From the NCBI GenBank assembly GCA_021732545.1, contig JAKFUW010000020.1, forward strand, positions 1 through 22,495: a DNA stretch of 22,495 nucleotides, read 5' to 3'. Source of the DNA: Alphaproteobacteria bacterium (GTDB lineage Bacteria; Pseudomonadota; Alphaproteobacteria; Rickettsiales; UBA3002). Positions 1 to 7,395 of the stretch are shown piece by piece; positions within the stretch are counted from its first letter, which is position 1, and each line of letters begins with the position of its first letter. The translations under genes and the position numbers were made by a program. Under the pieces are notes generated by a model. It was given only the letters and a program-made list of their open reading frames with translations. It had not been told where the DNA came from and made no database searches.

Positions 1-184
1 TTGGATGCGTAACGCAATGCTCACGGCGCACGAACAAGAGTGCGAACAACGACAAAGGAATGTTGCATGAAACATGAACATTGTACGCATCAGACGCTCA
101 TGCTGTTTTTAATACTGCTGCAAGGCTCAGGCCAAGCCTTTGTAGATTATTTTATCCACCTCAATTTCAGAGAAAAATGAACCC
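1..184. other. Leader region upstream of the DoxX-NDH-2 gene
   Basis: There is no convincing gene here. One frame on the + strand is open from base 2 to a TGA at 68-70 and could be the last 22 codons of a gene entering from the left, but nothing in it is recognisable. The bases before the start at 185 are A-rich with only a weak AGAG Shine-Dalgarno element. No clear promoter pair was identified. Confidence 0.3.
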
Positions 185-2383
185 ATGCTCAACATCAGCG
201 CCCACCGCCGCAATCTTATTTTCAGCGATATCTTCCGTAAAATTGGTGCGATCATACGATTTATTGAAACCGTCCTTGCGCCCGGCGCCGGGCTGATTCA
301 ACGCGTCACGCTGGCGCATGTGTTTTTTATCTCCGGCCTGGTTAAGCTTGGAAATTGGGACAATGCGCTGTATTTGGCCGAGCATGAATATCCGGTAAGT
401 TGGTTAAGCCCAGCCATGTCCGCGACTATTGGTGTAAGCATTGAGCTGTTATGCCCCATTCTGCTTGCGCTTGGCCTGATGACGCGTTTGGTGGCTTTAC
501 CATTACTGATACTGACGGCAGTGGCGCAAACTGTCTATCAGCCGGTGAATGCGCAGGTTTTTTGGATTATTATTCTGGGCTTTTGGATAGTGAGAGGCGC
601 AGGCGCGGATTCCATGGATCATCTTCTGCGCGGCATTAAAAATTCATCCCTGCCTTTTGCGAAACCTTTGGGTCAACTCTATCATTTTTTAACGGATCAT
701 ATTTCGCCATTTTACATGCTGTTTATTCGGCTATGGATTGCGGCCATCCTCTATGTGGCATGGCACGCCTCTGATATGATGGAAATGGCAACACATTGGT
801 CGTTTCTAGCCTATCATCCGCAGCTTTCTGTTTTGTATATGAAAGAAAACGAAATGCTTTCATGGGGCTTAGGCGGCATGGCGGCACTGTGCATTGCACT
901 CGGTTTTGGCGCGCGCCTTGCGGCGCTTGCTGCTTTTGCAGGCTTATCTGTTATCACTCACGAAGTATCCGTGACACCCGTACAGCAAAGCGAGATTGTC
1001 TACTGGGTGATGCTGCTTTCGGTGCTGTTCTTTAATGGCCCTGGAAAATATTCCTTCGATCATGTGCTACGCAGAGGCATTGGAAAATTATTTCCGCAAA
1101 TGGATGGCGGTACCAAAACTGATCTCAGCGACTTACCGCATGTGGTGATTGTGGGCGCTGGGTTTGGCGGCGTCGCCGTTGCAAAAATGCTGCGTACTAC
1201 GCCATGCCGTATCACCTTAATTGATAAACATAATTATCATTTATTTCAGCCACTACTGTATCAAGTGGCGACAGCTGGTCTCTCGCCGTCAAATATCGCA
1301 ACCCCAATTCGTAGTTTGTTTAGAGATCAGAATAATATTCGCGTCATGCTGCGTGAAGTCACGGGTGTCGATAAAGACCAGCGCCACGTGCTCGTGCATG
1401 AAGGCGAGCCTATAGCTTATGATTATCTGGTGCTGGCCACTGGCGCACGCCATAGCTATTTTGGCAAAGATGAATGGTCGGAATTTGCGCCCGGCATGAA
1501 GCGTGTGGAAGATGCGATCGCCGTGCGCGCAAAACTCCTTAAAGCGTTTGAAGCAGCCGAAAATTGCGATGATCCGATGATGCAGCAACAACTCCTTACA
1601 TTTGTTATTGTGGGTGGCGGGCCAACGGGCGTTGAGCTTGCCGGTGCACTGGCGGAACTTGCGCACAAAGGTATGGAAGATGAGTTCCGCCGCATCGATC
1701 CAAGCAAAGCGAACATTTATCTGGTTGAAGCCGGACCGCGCGTACTAGCCGTGATGCCAGAAGATATTTCTGCCTATACCAAAACCGCACTGGAAAAACT
1801 AGGCGTGACGGTGATGACTGGTGGCCGCGTAGAAGCCATTGATGCTGAAGGCGTGTTGGTGAACGGCCAGCGTATTTATTCTACCAATGTGATTTGGGCG
1901 GCGGGTGTGCAATCCTCGCCAGCAGCGCAATGGCTTGGTGCGCAAGCAGATCGCGCCGGTCGTGTTAAAGTAGGCAAAGATTTAACTGTGCCCGAAACAG
2001 AAAATATTTATGCGATTGGCGATACGGTGCTGGCCGAAGTGTGGAACGGAAAACCCATGCCGGGCTTAGCCCCCGCTGCCAAGCAAAGCGGCATGTTTGT
2101 TGCCAAACATATCCGCGCGCACATCGAAGGCGCGGTACCAGAAAAAGAATTCCACTACAAACATTATGGCAGTTTAGCGACCATTGGTAGGCAGGCAGCA
2201 GTCGCTGATTTTGGAAGATTCCGGATGAAAGGCACGCTCGCCTGGTGGTTCTGGGGCGTGATTCACGTGATGTTTTTGGCCAATCTACAAAGCCGAATTA
2301 CCGTGATGCTCGAATGGTTCTGGGCGTATGTGACCTTCAAACGCTCGACGCGCCTGATTACGGAAACAACCACCACGAATTAA
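185..2383 (+). CDS. DoxX-DoxX-type II NADH dehydrogenase fusion protein
   Basis: A 732-residue membrane protein. Residues about 35-140 and 175-290 are two hydrophobic four-helix units with DoxX character. The first has a GLIQR...SGLVKLGNW stretch near residue 37, and the second half of each unit repeats a similar stretch (LGLMTRLVALPL and LGFGARLAALAA), which points to an internal duplication. From residue 319 on it is a complete NDH-2 (NADH:quinone oxidoreductase, non-proton-pumping): the FAD-binding GxGxxG is at G324-G329, YHLFQPLLYQVATAGL follows, the second (NADH) GxGxxG is at G477-G482, a GD motif lies in AIGDT, and the end is an amphipathic WFWGVIHVMFLANLQSR membrane anchor. NDH-2 alone is usually about 430 residues, so the N-terminal 310 residues are extra. 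The family role is passing electrons from NADH to quinone at the inner membrane. What the DoxX units add is unknown. ATG 185 is the first good start, but its Shine-Dalgarno element is weak. Confidence 0.88.
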   Translation: MLNISAHRRNLIFSDIFRKIGAIIRFIETVLAPGAGLIQRVTLAHVFFISGLVKLGNWDNALYLAEHEYPVSWLSPAMSATIGVSIELLCPILLALGLMTRLVALPLLILTAVAQTVYQPVNAQVFWIIILGFWIVRGAGADSMDHLLRGIKNSSLPFAKPLGQLYHFLTDHISPFYMLFIRLWIAAILYVAWHASDMMEMATHWSFLAYHPQLSVLYMKENEMLSWGLGGMAALCIALGFGARLAALAAFAGLSVITHEVSVTPVQQSEIVYWVMLLSVLFFNGPGKYSFDHVLRRGIGKLFPQMDGGTKTDLSDLPHVVIVGAGFGGVAVAKMLRTTPCRITLIDKHNYHLFQPLLYQVATAGLSPSNIATPIRSLFRDQNNIRVMLREVTGVDKDQRHVLVHEGEPIAYDYLVLATGARHSYFGKDEWSEFAPGMKRVEDAIAVRAKLLKAFEAAENCDDPMMQQQLLTFVIVGGGPTGVELAGALAELAHKGMEDEFRRIDPSKANIYLVEAGPRVLAVMPEDISAYTKTALEKLGVTVMTGGRVEAIDAEGVLVNGQRIYSTNVIWAAGVQSSPAAQWLGAQADRAGRVKVGKDLTVPETENIYAIGDTVLAEVWNGKPMPGLAPAAKQSGMFVAKHIRAHIEGAVPEKEFHYKHYGSLATIGRQAAVADFGRFRMKGTLAWWFWGVIHVMFLANLQSRITVMLEWFWAYVTFKRSTRLITETTTTN

Positions 2384-2443
2384 TATTGTAACCCATACCC
2401 CATGATCAACGAATAGCTAGGCACAACCAACAAGGAGAACGTT

Positions 2444-3226
2444 ATGTTAAAAGGAAAATCGGCGATTGTAACGGGCTCGACCAGCGGCATTGGCTTGGGC
2501 ATTGCCCATGTCCTCGCCAGCCACGGTGCGAACATTGTTATCAACGGATTTGGTGATGCAACAGCCATCGAAGTCGAACGCGCCAGCATTGAAAAAACAC
2601 ATGGTGTAAAATGCGTCTATTCACCCGCCGATATGAGCAAGCCAGAGCAAATCCGCGAGATGGTAAAACTCGCTGAGACGAGCTTTGGTGCCGCCGATAT
2701 ATTGGTCAACAATGCAGGCATTCAGTTCACCGCGCGCACCGAAGATTTCCCCGAAGACAAATGGGACGCGATTATTTCCATCAATTTGGCAAGTGCCTTT
2801 CACGCGATGAAAGCCATCTTGCCTGGCATGCAAAAACGTGGCTTTGGCCGCATCATCAACATCGCTTCGGCGCATGGGTTGGTAGGGTCGCCAGAAAAAA
2901 TTGCTTATGTTGCGGCCAAACACGGTATTGTCGGCATGACCAAAGTGGTGGCACTGGAAAATGCAACCGCCAACATCACGTGCAATGCCATTTGCCCTGG
3001 CTGGGTGCTGACGCCACTGGTGCAAAAACAAATCGAAGATCGCGCGGCCAAAGAAGGCATTACGGCCGAGGTTGCCGCGAAAGAAATGCTCTCGGAAAAA
3101 CAACCGTCGCTGCGTTTTGCCACGCCGGAACAAATGGGCGCAGCAGTCGTGTTTTTGTGCAGCGATGCTGGCAGCTCTATAACAGGTGTCTCGTTGCCAA
3201 TCGATGGCGGCTGGACAGCACAATAG
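2444..3226 (+). CDS. bdhA: D-3-hydroxybutyrate dehydrogenase (SDR family)
   Basis: A 260-residue short-chain dehydrogenase that interconverts 3-hydroxybutyrate and acetoacetate with NAD(H). The cofactor motif TGSTSGIG is at residues 10-17 and NNAG at 89-92. The catalytic Ser142, Tyr155 and Lys159 (YVAAK) are all present. The stretches NIASAHGLV and CPGWVLTPLVQKQI are characteristic of the 3-hydroxybutyrate dehydrogenase subfamily rather than of 3-oxoacyl-ACP reductases. A strong Shine-Dalgarno (AAGGAG) precedes ATG 2444. It is the first gene of a ten-gene run and is followed after 10 bases by a patatin-like gene, an arrangement common in Alphaproteobacteria that store or use polyhydroxybutyrate. 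Length and motifs are intact. Confidence 0.93.
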   Translation: MLKGKSAIVTGSTSGIGLGIAHVLASHGANIVINGFGDATAIEVERASIEKTHGVKCVYSPADMSKPEQIREMVKLAETSFGAADILVNNAGIQFTARTEDFPEDKWDAIISINLASAFHAMKAILPGMQKRGFGRIINIASAHGLVGSPEKIAYVAAKHGIVGMTKVVALENATANITCNAICPGWVLTPLVQKQIEDRAAKEGITAEVAAKEMLSEKQPSLRFATPEQMGAAVVFLCSDAGSSITGVSLPIDGGWTAQ

Positions 3227-3236
3227 GACATAAATC

Positions 3237-4298
3237 ATGACAACCAAAACCAAGACTAAACCATCCGGTAAACGCCAAACCAAAACTATTAATTTGGCGT
3301 TACAAGGTGGAGGTTCGCACGGGGCATTCACCTGGGGCGTGCTCGATTATTTGCTCGAAGATGGCAGGCTGGAATTTGAGGGCATCAGCGCCACCAGCGC
3401 AGGCGCCATGAACGCCGTGGTGTTCGCGCAAGGCTATATCAACCACGATAAAGACGAAGCTCGCGCCGCACTCACGCATTTTTGGAAAACCGTGAGTGAT
3501 ATTTCTGGCAAAATGAATCCGCTGAAAGATCTTTCTAAACTACCCTGGTTTAGCGCCATGAAGGACATGCAATCACAACCATCGCCGCTTCACCAAATGG
3601 CCGATTTTATGACGCGCATGTTTTCGCCTTATGAGCTCAATCCGTTTAACCTTAATCCGCTCAAAGACATTTTGGAACAAACGATTGATTTTGAGGCCAT
3701 CCGCAAACACTCACCGATTAAACTTAACATCTGCGCAACCAATGTGGAAACCTGCAAAGTCCGTATTTTTGAGACCAAGGAAATCACCGCCGATGCGATT
3801 TTGGCTTCGGCCTGTTTACCCTCATTATTTCAATCGGTAGAAATTGACGGGGAATATTTCTGGGATGGTGGTTATATCGGCAATCCGGCTATTTTTCCGC
3901 TGATCTATAATTGCGCTTCGCACGATGTGGTGATTGTGCATATCAACCCGATTGTGAGAAAAGGCGTGCCCACTAGCGCCTCAGAGATTATGAACCGGCT
4001 CAATGAAGTGAGTTTTAATTCGTCGCTCATGCGCGAAATGCGTGCGGTGGCCTTTGTTGGCAAATTGATTGAAGATAAAAAAGTGAAAGCGGGGGATATG
4101 AAACAGATGCACATTCATTCCATCCGATCCGATGAAGAAATGGCGCAACATGATGCGTCTAGCAAAATGAACACCGACTGGGATTTTCTGTGCCAGCTTC
4201 ATCATAAAGGTCGCGACATTGCAAAGCAGTGGCTTGATGAAAACTACGCAAAAATTGGCAATGCATCGTCTGTTGATATACGCAAAGAATTTTTATGA
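3237..4298 (+). CDS. Patatin-like phospholipase family protein
   Basis: A 353-residue predicted serine hydrolase of the patatin fold. The oxyanion-hole loop GGGSHG is at residues 24-29. The nucleophile elbow is A-T-S-A-G with Ser54 as the likely nucleophile, and the catalytic aspartate is Asp210 in DGG. The first elbow residue is Ala52 instead of the usual glycine (GxSxG); small residues are tolerated there in this subfamily, so activity is still likely. No signal peptide is visible, so it is probably cytosolic. It begins 10 bases after bdhA with an AGGA element overlapping the bdhA stop. Patatin-like proteins beside 3-hydroxybutyrate dehydrogenase suggest a lipid or polyhydroxybutyrate-granule substrate, but that is inference from context. 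Its stop overlaps the next start (ATGA, 4295-4298). Confidence 0.88.
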   Translation: MTTKTKTKPSGKRQTKTINLALQGGGSHGAFTWGVLDYLLEDGRLEFEGISATSAGAMNAVVFAQGYINHDKDEARAALTHFWKTVSDISGKMNPLKDLSKLPWFSAMKDMQSQPSPLHQMADFMTRMFSPYELNPFNLNPLKDILEQTIDFEAIRKHSPIKLNICATNVETCKVRIFETKEITADAILASACLPSLFQSVEIDGEYFWDGGYIGNPAIFPLIYNCASHDVVIVHINPIVRKGVPTSASEIMNRLNEVSFNSSLMREMRAVAFVGKLIEDKKVKAGDMKQMHIHSIRSDEEMAQHDASSKMNTDWDFLCQLHHKGRDIAKQWLDENYAKIGNASSVDIRKEFL

Positions 4299-5356
4299 GG
4301 CTTACAACCTGTGTGGCTCTTATGTTAGGATGGCTTTTCATAAGCCATCCACTTTATGCCGCTGATATTGTTTTTGAACCCATCACTGCGCTTGACGGCG
4401 CGATTTCCTTTTCCGCCGATAGTACCAGCACACATGTTCAGGTGAATGATCTGTTAAACAATCGCCCGTTAAAAACGATCCCATGTGAGGAACCCAGCGC
4501 CGCATCGCTACTGCCAGATGAATCGGCTCTCGTGGTTTTTTGCCAGAAACAAAAGCAATTAATATGGATCAATAGTGGTTTTTATGACGTGACGAAAACG
4601 CAACCGGTTGCTTCATTAGCCCAGGCGCAATTGCATCTGGATGCGCTGTCTAAACCGCCAAAGTCTCACCGGGAGATTATCAAAGAAGTGGTGTTGCTTG
4701 GTACGGTGCACGATGAACATTATACCAATAAAAATTATTCAATTGATCGCTTACGCAAAACCATCGAGGCCGTCCACGCAACGGTTGCGCTGATTGAAAT
4801 TCCTGCCAATCATTTTGAACGCGGACTCAAGGAATTTTTAGAATCTGGAAAAGTAACCGCTACACGCTTTGCCGTCTATCCTGAATATACCGATATTTTG
4901 CTACCGATGGCCAGAAATGGTACTATCACGCTTATCCCCACCGCCGGCTGGAGCGAGCCGATGAACCATTTTCGAAACCAGGCGTTAGATGCTATCCGCC
5001 ATAATCCTATGAAAAAGAAAAACTGGGCTCTTTACCAAAATGACCAGGAGCAACTAGCTCGTGAGGAAAAAAAACATGGCGGCGATGCAACTTTTATTAA
5101 TAGCGCCGAGTATGATAAGTCAGTTGCCAAAGCGCAACAACATTACGCCGAATTTGATCTGGGTCCGGGAAGTTGGGAGCGCATCAATGCTTCGCATATT
5201 CGCGGGATTGAGCGGGCTCTGGACGCTATTGATACACCCAACACCCGTGTACTCATTACCTATGGCGCGCTGCATAAATATAAAATCATGAAAGCTTTGT
5301 TGAGTCGGCCTGATGTTAAAATTCTCGACAGCAGACAATTTATACCCTCTTATTAA
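4295..5356 (+). CDS. Exported TraB/TIKI-superfamily-like protein
   Basis: A 353-residue protein with an N-terminal signal peptide (basic start, hydrophobic core, probable cleavage after PLYA near residue 23), so probably periplasmic or lipid-face. The first ~120 residues resemble nothing I recognise. From residue 130 the pattern matches the TraB/TIKI/ChaN-like fold: VLLGTVHDEH with Gly136 and His139, then LIEIP with Glu168, and a second G-A-L-H motif with His327 near the C terminus. In that superfamily the paired GxxH motifs and a glutamate form a metal-dependent catalytic centre. The substrate here cannot be read from sequence. It is translationally coupled to the patatin gene by an ATGA overlap, so the two are probably made together. 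The fold assignment rests on these motifs alone. Confidence 0.6.
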   Translation: MRLTTCVALMLGWLFISHPLYAADIVFEPITALDGAISFSADSTSTHVQVNDLLNNRPLKTIPCEEPSAASLLPDESALVVFCQKQKQLIWINSGFYDVTKTQPVASLAQAQLHLDALSKPPKSHREIIKEVVLLGTVHDEHYTNKNYSIDRLRKTIEAVHATVALIEIPANHFERGLKEFLESGKVTATRFAVYPEYTDILLPMARNGTITLIPTAGWSEPMNHFRNQALDAIRHNPMKKKNWALYQNDQEQLAREEKKHGGDATFINSAEYDKSVAKAQQHYAEFDLGPGSWERINASHIRGIERALDAIDTPNTRVLITYGALHKYKIMKALLSRPDVKILDSRQFIPSY

Positions 5357-5382
5357 CGTCATTTATTTTGAAAGAATTGCTT

Positions 5383-6153
5383 ATGGAAATGACTGATATT
5401 TTAAAGCTTCCCTCAATGCCGCTGGCCAGCCCCAGCTATCCGTTCGGGCCCTATCGCTTTATCAACCGCGAATATTTTATTGTGACCTATGAGTCTGATG
5501 CGCAAGCTATCCGCGAAGCACTACCCGAACCGCTGGAACCCGATGGCAGCAACACCGTGCTGTATGAATTTATCCGCATGCCCGATTCATCTGGTTTTGG
5601 TGATTATACCGAAACGGGTATCGTGATTCCTGCGCTATATAAAGGCGAGCATGTGAATTTTACAGCGCAGATGTATCTCGATTGCGAGCCACCGATTTCG
5701 TGTGGGCGCGAGGTGTGGGGATTCCCGAAGAAATTCGCGCATCCGGTGCTGCAAGTGGCGCAAGATACACTCACCGGACGCATTGAATATGCAGGGCAAC
5801 CCGTTGCCATCGCCACGATGGGCTATAAGCACGAAAACCTCACCTATAATACCGCAACCGGTATGAGTGACCCAAGCGCGATTGAGAAAAAAATGGCAAA
5901 AACCAGTGTGAATCTGAAACTGATTCCCGATGTCGATGGCTCGCTCGCCATCGCACAATTGGTGGCATATCATTTAACCGACATACAGGTAAAAGGCGCA
6001 TGGGCAGGGCCTGCGCGCTTGCATTTAATCCCTCACGTGAATGCTCCAGTGGCCGATCTGCCGGTCAAAAAAGTCATCGGCGGCACGCATTTTATTGCCG
6101 ATCTTACGCTTCCTTATGGGCGCGTGTTGCATGATTATCTCGCGGGGAAATAA
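5383..6153 (+). CDS. adc: Acetoacetate decarboxylase, catalytic residues intact
   Basis: Acetoacetate decarboxylase converts acetoacetate to acetone and CO2 through a Schiff base on lysine. In this 256-residue copy the reactive pair is present as FPKK (Lys116-Lys117, matching Lys115-Lys116 of the Clostridium acetobutylicum enzyme). Glu62 and Glu77 match that enzyme's Glu61 and Glu76. The NREYF element carrying the substrate-site arginine is also present. An in-frame TTG at 5368 is open, but ATG 5383 gives the same N terminus as the tandem paralogue and is preferred. Next to bdhA this completes a 3-hydroxybutyrate to acetoacetate to acetone route. A seven-residue insert near residue 157 (NTATGMS region) is absent from the paralogue. 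Confidence 0.9.
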   Translation: MEMTDILKLPSMPLASPSYPFGPYRFINREYFIVTYESDAQAIREALPEPLEPDGSNTVLYEFIRMPDSSGFGDYTETGIVIPALYKGEHVNFTAQMYLDCEPPISCGREVWGFPKKFAHPVLQVAQDTLTGRIEYAGQPVAIATMGYKHENLTYNTATGMSDPSAIEKKMAKTSVNLKLIPDVDGSLAIAQLVAYHLTDIQVKGAWAGPARLHLIPHVNAPVADLPVKKVIGGTHFIADLTLPYGRVLHDYLAGK

Positions 6154-6155
6154 CC

Positions 6156-6905
6156 ATGAAAACCTCCGACATTCTAAAAGCATCTTCCATGCCGATCGCA
6201 AGCCCCACCTATCCGCGCGGACCGTATCGTTTCATCAATCGCGAATATTTTATCATCACCTATGAATCGGACGCCGATGCCATACGCCGCCTGTTGCCTG
6301 AACCACTCAAGCCCGACGGCAGCAACACGGTGTTTTATGAATTTGCGCGGATGCCCGATAGCTCGGGCTTTGGCGATTATACACAAACTGGCATCGTCAT
6401 TCCTTGTACGTTTGAAGGCACACCAATGCATCACGTATCGCAAATGTATCTGGATTGCGAACCCCCCATTTCTGGCGGGCGCGAAATTTGGGGTTTCCCG
6501 CAAAAACTGGGCAAGCCGACCTTGAAAATTGCGCAAGATACGCTAACGGGAAGGTTAGAATATGCGGGCCAACCCGTTGCCATCGGCACCATGACCTACA
6601 AGCATGAAAGCCTGATGGACACTAAGACACTTGAACAAAGGCTGGGTGCTACCCGTGTCAATCTCAAGCTCATTGCGCATGTGGACGGCACCCTTGCTAT
6701 CGCGCAATTAGTGGCCTATAACATGATAGATATTACGTTAAAAGGCGCATGGGCTGGCCCCGCACGTCTGCATTTAATTGCGCATGTGAATGCGCCGGTC
6801 GCCGATTTGCCGGTGCGTAAAGTGCTCGGTGGCTTACATGCTATTGCTGATGTAACGCTGCCTTATGGTCGCGTGGCGTATGATTATTTAAAGGATAGAA
6901 AGTAG
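6156..6905 (+). CDS. Acetoacetate decarboxylase-like paralogue lacking the Schiff-base lysine
   Basis: A 249-residue tandem paralogue of the preceding gene, about 70% identical by eye, starting 2 bases after its stop. The fold-defining stretches (GPYRFINREYF, MPDSSGFGDYT, GAWAGPARLHLI, NAPVADLPV) are kept. The active site is not: the reactive lysine position is Gln116 (FPQK, codon CAA), and the glutamate in the next motif is Gln77 (DYTQTG, codon CAA). Glu62 and the neighbouring Lys117 remain. Without the Schiff-base lysine, ordinary acetoacetate decarboxylase chemistry is not expected. It may be a non-catalytic partner (the family is oligomeric), a binding protein or an enzyme with another reaction. 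The reading frame is intact and similarity to its neighbour is high, so it does not look like a pseudogene. Confidence 0.85.
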   Translation: MKTSDILKASSMPIASPTYPRGPYRFINREYFIITYESDADAIRRLLPEPLKPDGSNTVFYEFARMPDSSGFGDYTQTGIVIPCTFEGTPMHHVSQMYLDCEPPISGGREIWGFPQKLGKPTLKIAQDTLTGRLEYAGQPVAIGTMTYKHESLMDTKTLEQRLGATRVNLKLIAHVDGTLAIAQLVAYNMIDITLKGAWAGPARLHLIAHVNAPVADLPVRKVLGGLHAIADVTLPYGRVAYDYLKDRK

Positions 6906-6907
6906 CT

Positions 6908-7102
6908 ATGCCCTATATCAATCTACAAATTACCAAAGGTGCGAGTCGGGAGCAAAAAAAGAAAATTGTTGAAGAAATTACGAAAACAATCGTCGGTGTG
7001 CTTGGTAAAAAACCTGAGCATATTCACATTGTAATTCAAGAAATTGACGCAGATGATTGGGGATTTTCGGGCATGCTTACCAGCGATTATCTGACACAAT
7101 AA
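6908..7102 (+). CDS. Tautomerase family protein (4-oxalocrotonate tautomerase-like)
   Basis: A 64-residue protein of the small tautomerase family, whose members form oligomers and use an N-terminal proline exposed after removal of Met as the general base. Pro2 is present (MPYINLQI), and the length and the LGKKPEHIHIVIQEI and WGFSG stretches fit the fold. The arginine that follows the glycine at position 10 in classical 4-oxalocrotonate tautomerase is an alanine here (KGAS), and the second substrate arginine is not evident. True oxalocrotonate chemistry is therefore doubtful. It starts 2 bases after the second decarboxylase paralogue, which suggests it handles an enol/keto form of a related 3-oxo acid, though this is inference. 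Confidence 0.82.
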   Translation: MPYINLQITKGASREQKKKIVEEITKTIVGVLGKKPEHIHIVIQEIDADDWGFSGMLTSDYLTQ

Positions 7103-7113
7103 TAGAGGGGCTG

Positions 7114-7395
7114 ATGCAATCGCTAAAGATTCATAACTCTATTGTCATCCTCGCAGCACTCGGTGCAGCGCTGGCGGTGGTGCAAACACAAACCAACTGG
7201 CTCGATGCTAAAGCGGAAAAATTAATGGAGCGCGAGCGCTGTTTTGGCGTCACGCGCGCGGGTGCTAATGATTGCGCAACGCCCAAACATTCCTGCGCCG
7301 CACAAGCAACCAAACCACGTGATGCAGAAGAATGGATCATGCTACCCAAAGGCCTGTGCGATAAACTCGTAGGTAGCAGGACAGAAAGCCTATGA
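7114..7395 (+). CDS. DUF2282 (bufferin BufA1-type) cysteine-containing small membrane/exported protein
   Basis: A 93-residue protein with an N-terminal hydrophobic stretch (residues about 8-25) that acts as a signal or anchor. It is followed by a compact domain with four cysteines, at 43, 54, 61 and 82. The pattern RCFGVTRAGANDCATPKHSC plus LPKGLCDKL matches the DUF2282 family, the precursors of copper-binding modified peptides called bufferins. ATG 7114 is chosen over the upstream in-frame ATG at 7057 because an AGAGGGG Shine-Dalgarno sits just before it, and because it starts after the tautomerase gene ends. Normally DUF692 and DUF2063 maturation partners are adjacent; none lies in this window. 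Its stop overlaps the cyclase start (ATGA). Confidence 0.78.
   Translation: MQSLKIHNSIVILAALGAALAVVQTQTNWLDAKAEKLMERERCFGVTRAGANDCATPKHSCAAQATKPRDAEEWIMLPKGLCDKLVGSRTESL

Noticed and set aside
81..296. Small + strand open frame overlapping the start of the DoxX-NDH-2 gene
   Set aside because: It overlaps a well-supported gene in another frame, has no ribosome-binding site and no recognisable product.
6156..6905. Second decarboxylase copy as a pseudogene
   Set aside because: The frame is complete, the fold motifs are conserved and the spacing to neighbours is tight. The two Gln substitutions are specific rather than random decay.
7057..7113. Upstream ATG at 7057 for the DUF2282 gene
   Set aside because: It lies inside the tautomerase gene, has no ribosome-binding site and would put a charged stretch before the signal segment. 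ATG 7114 follows AGAGGGG.
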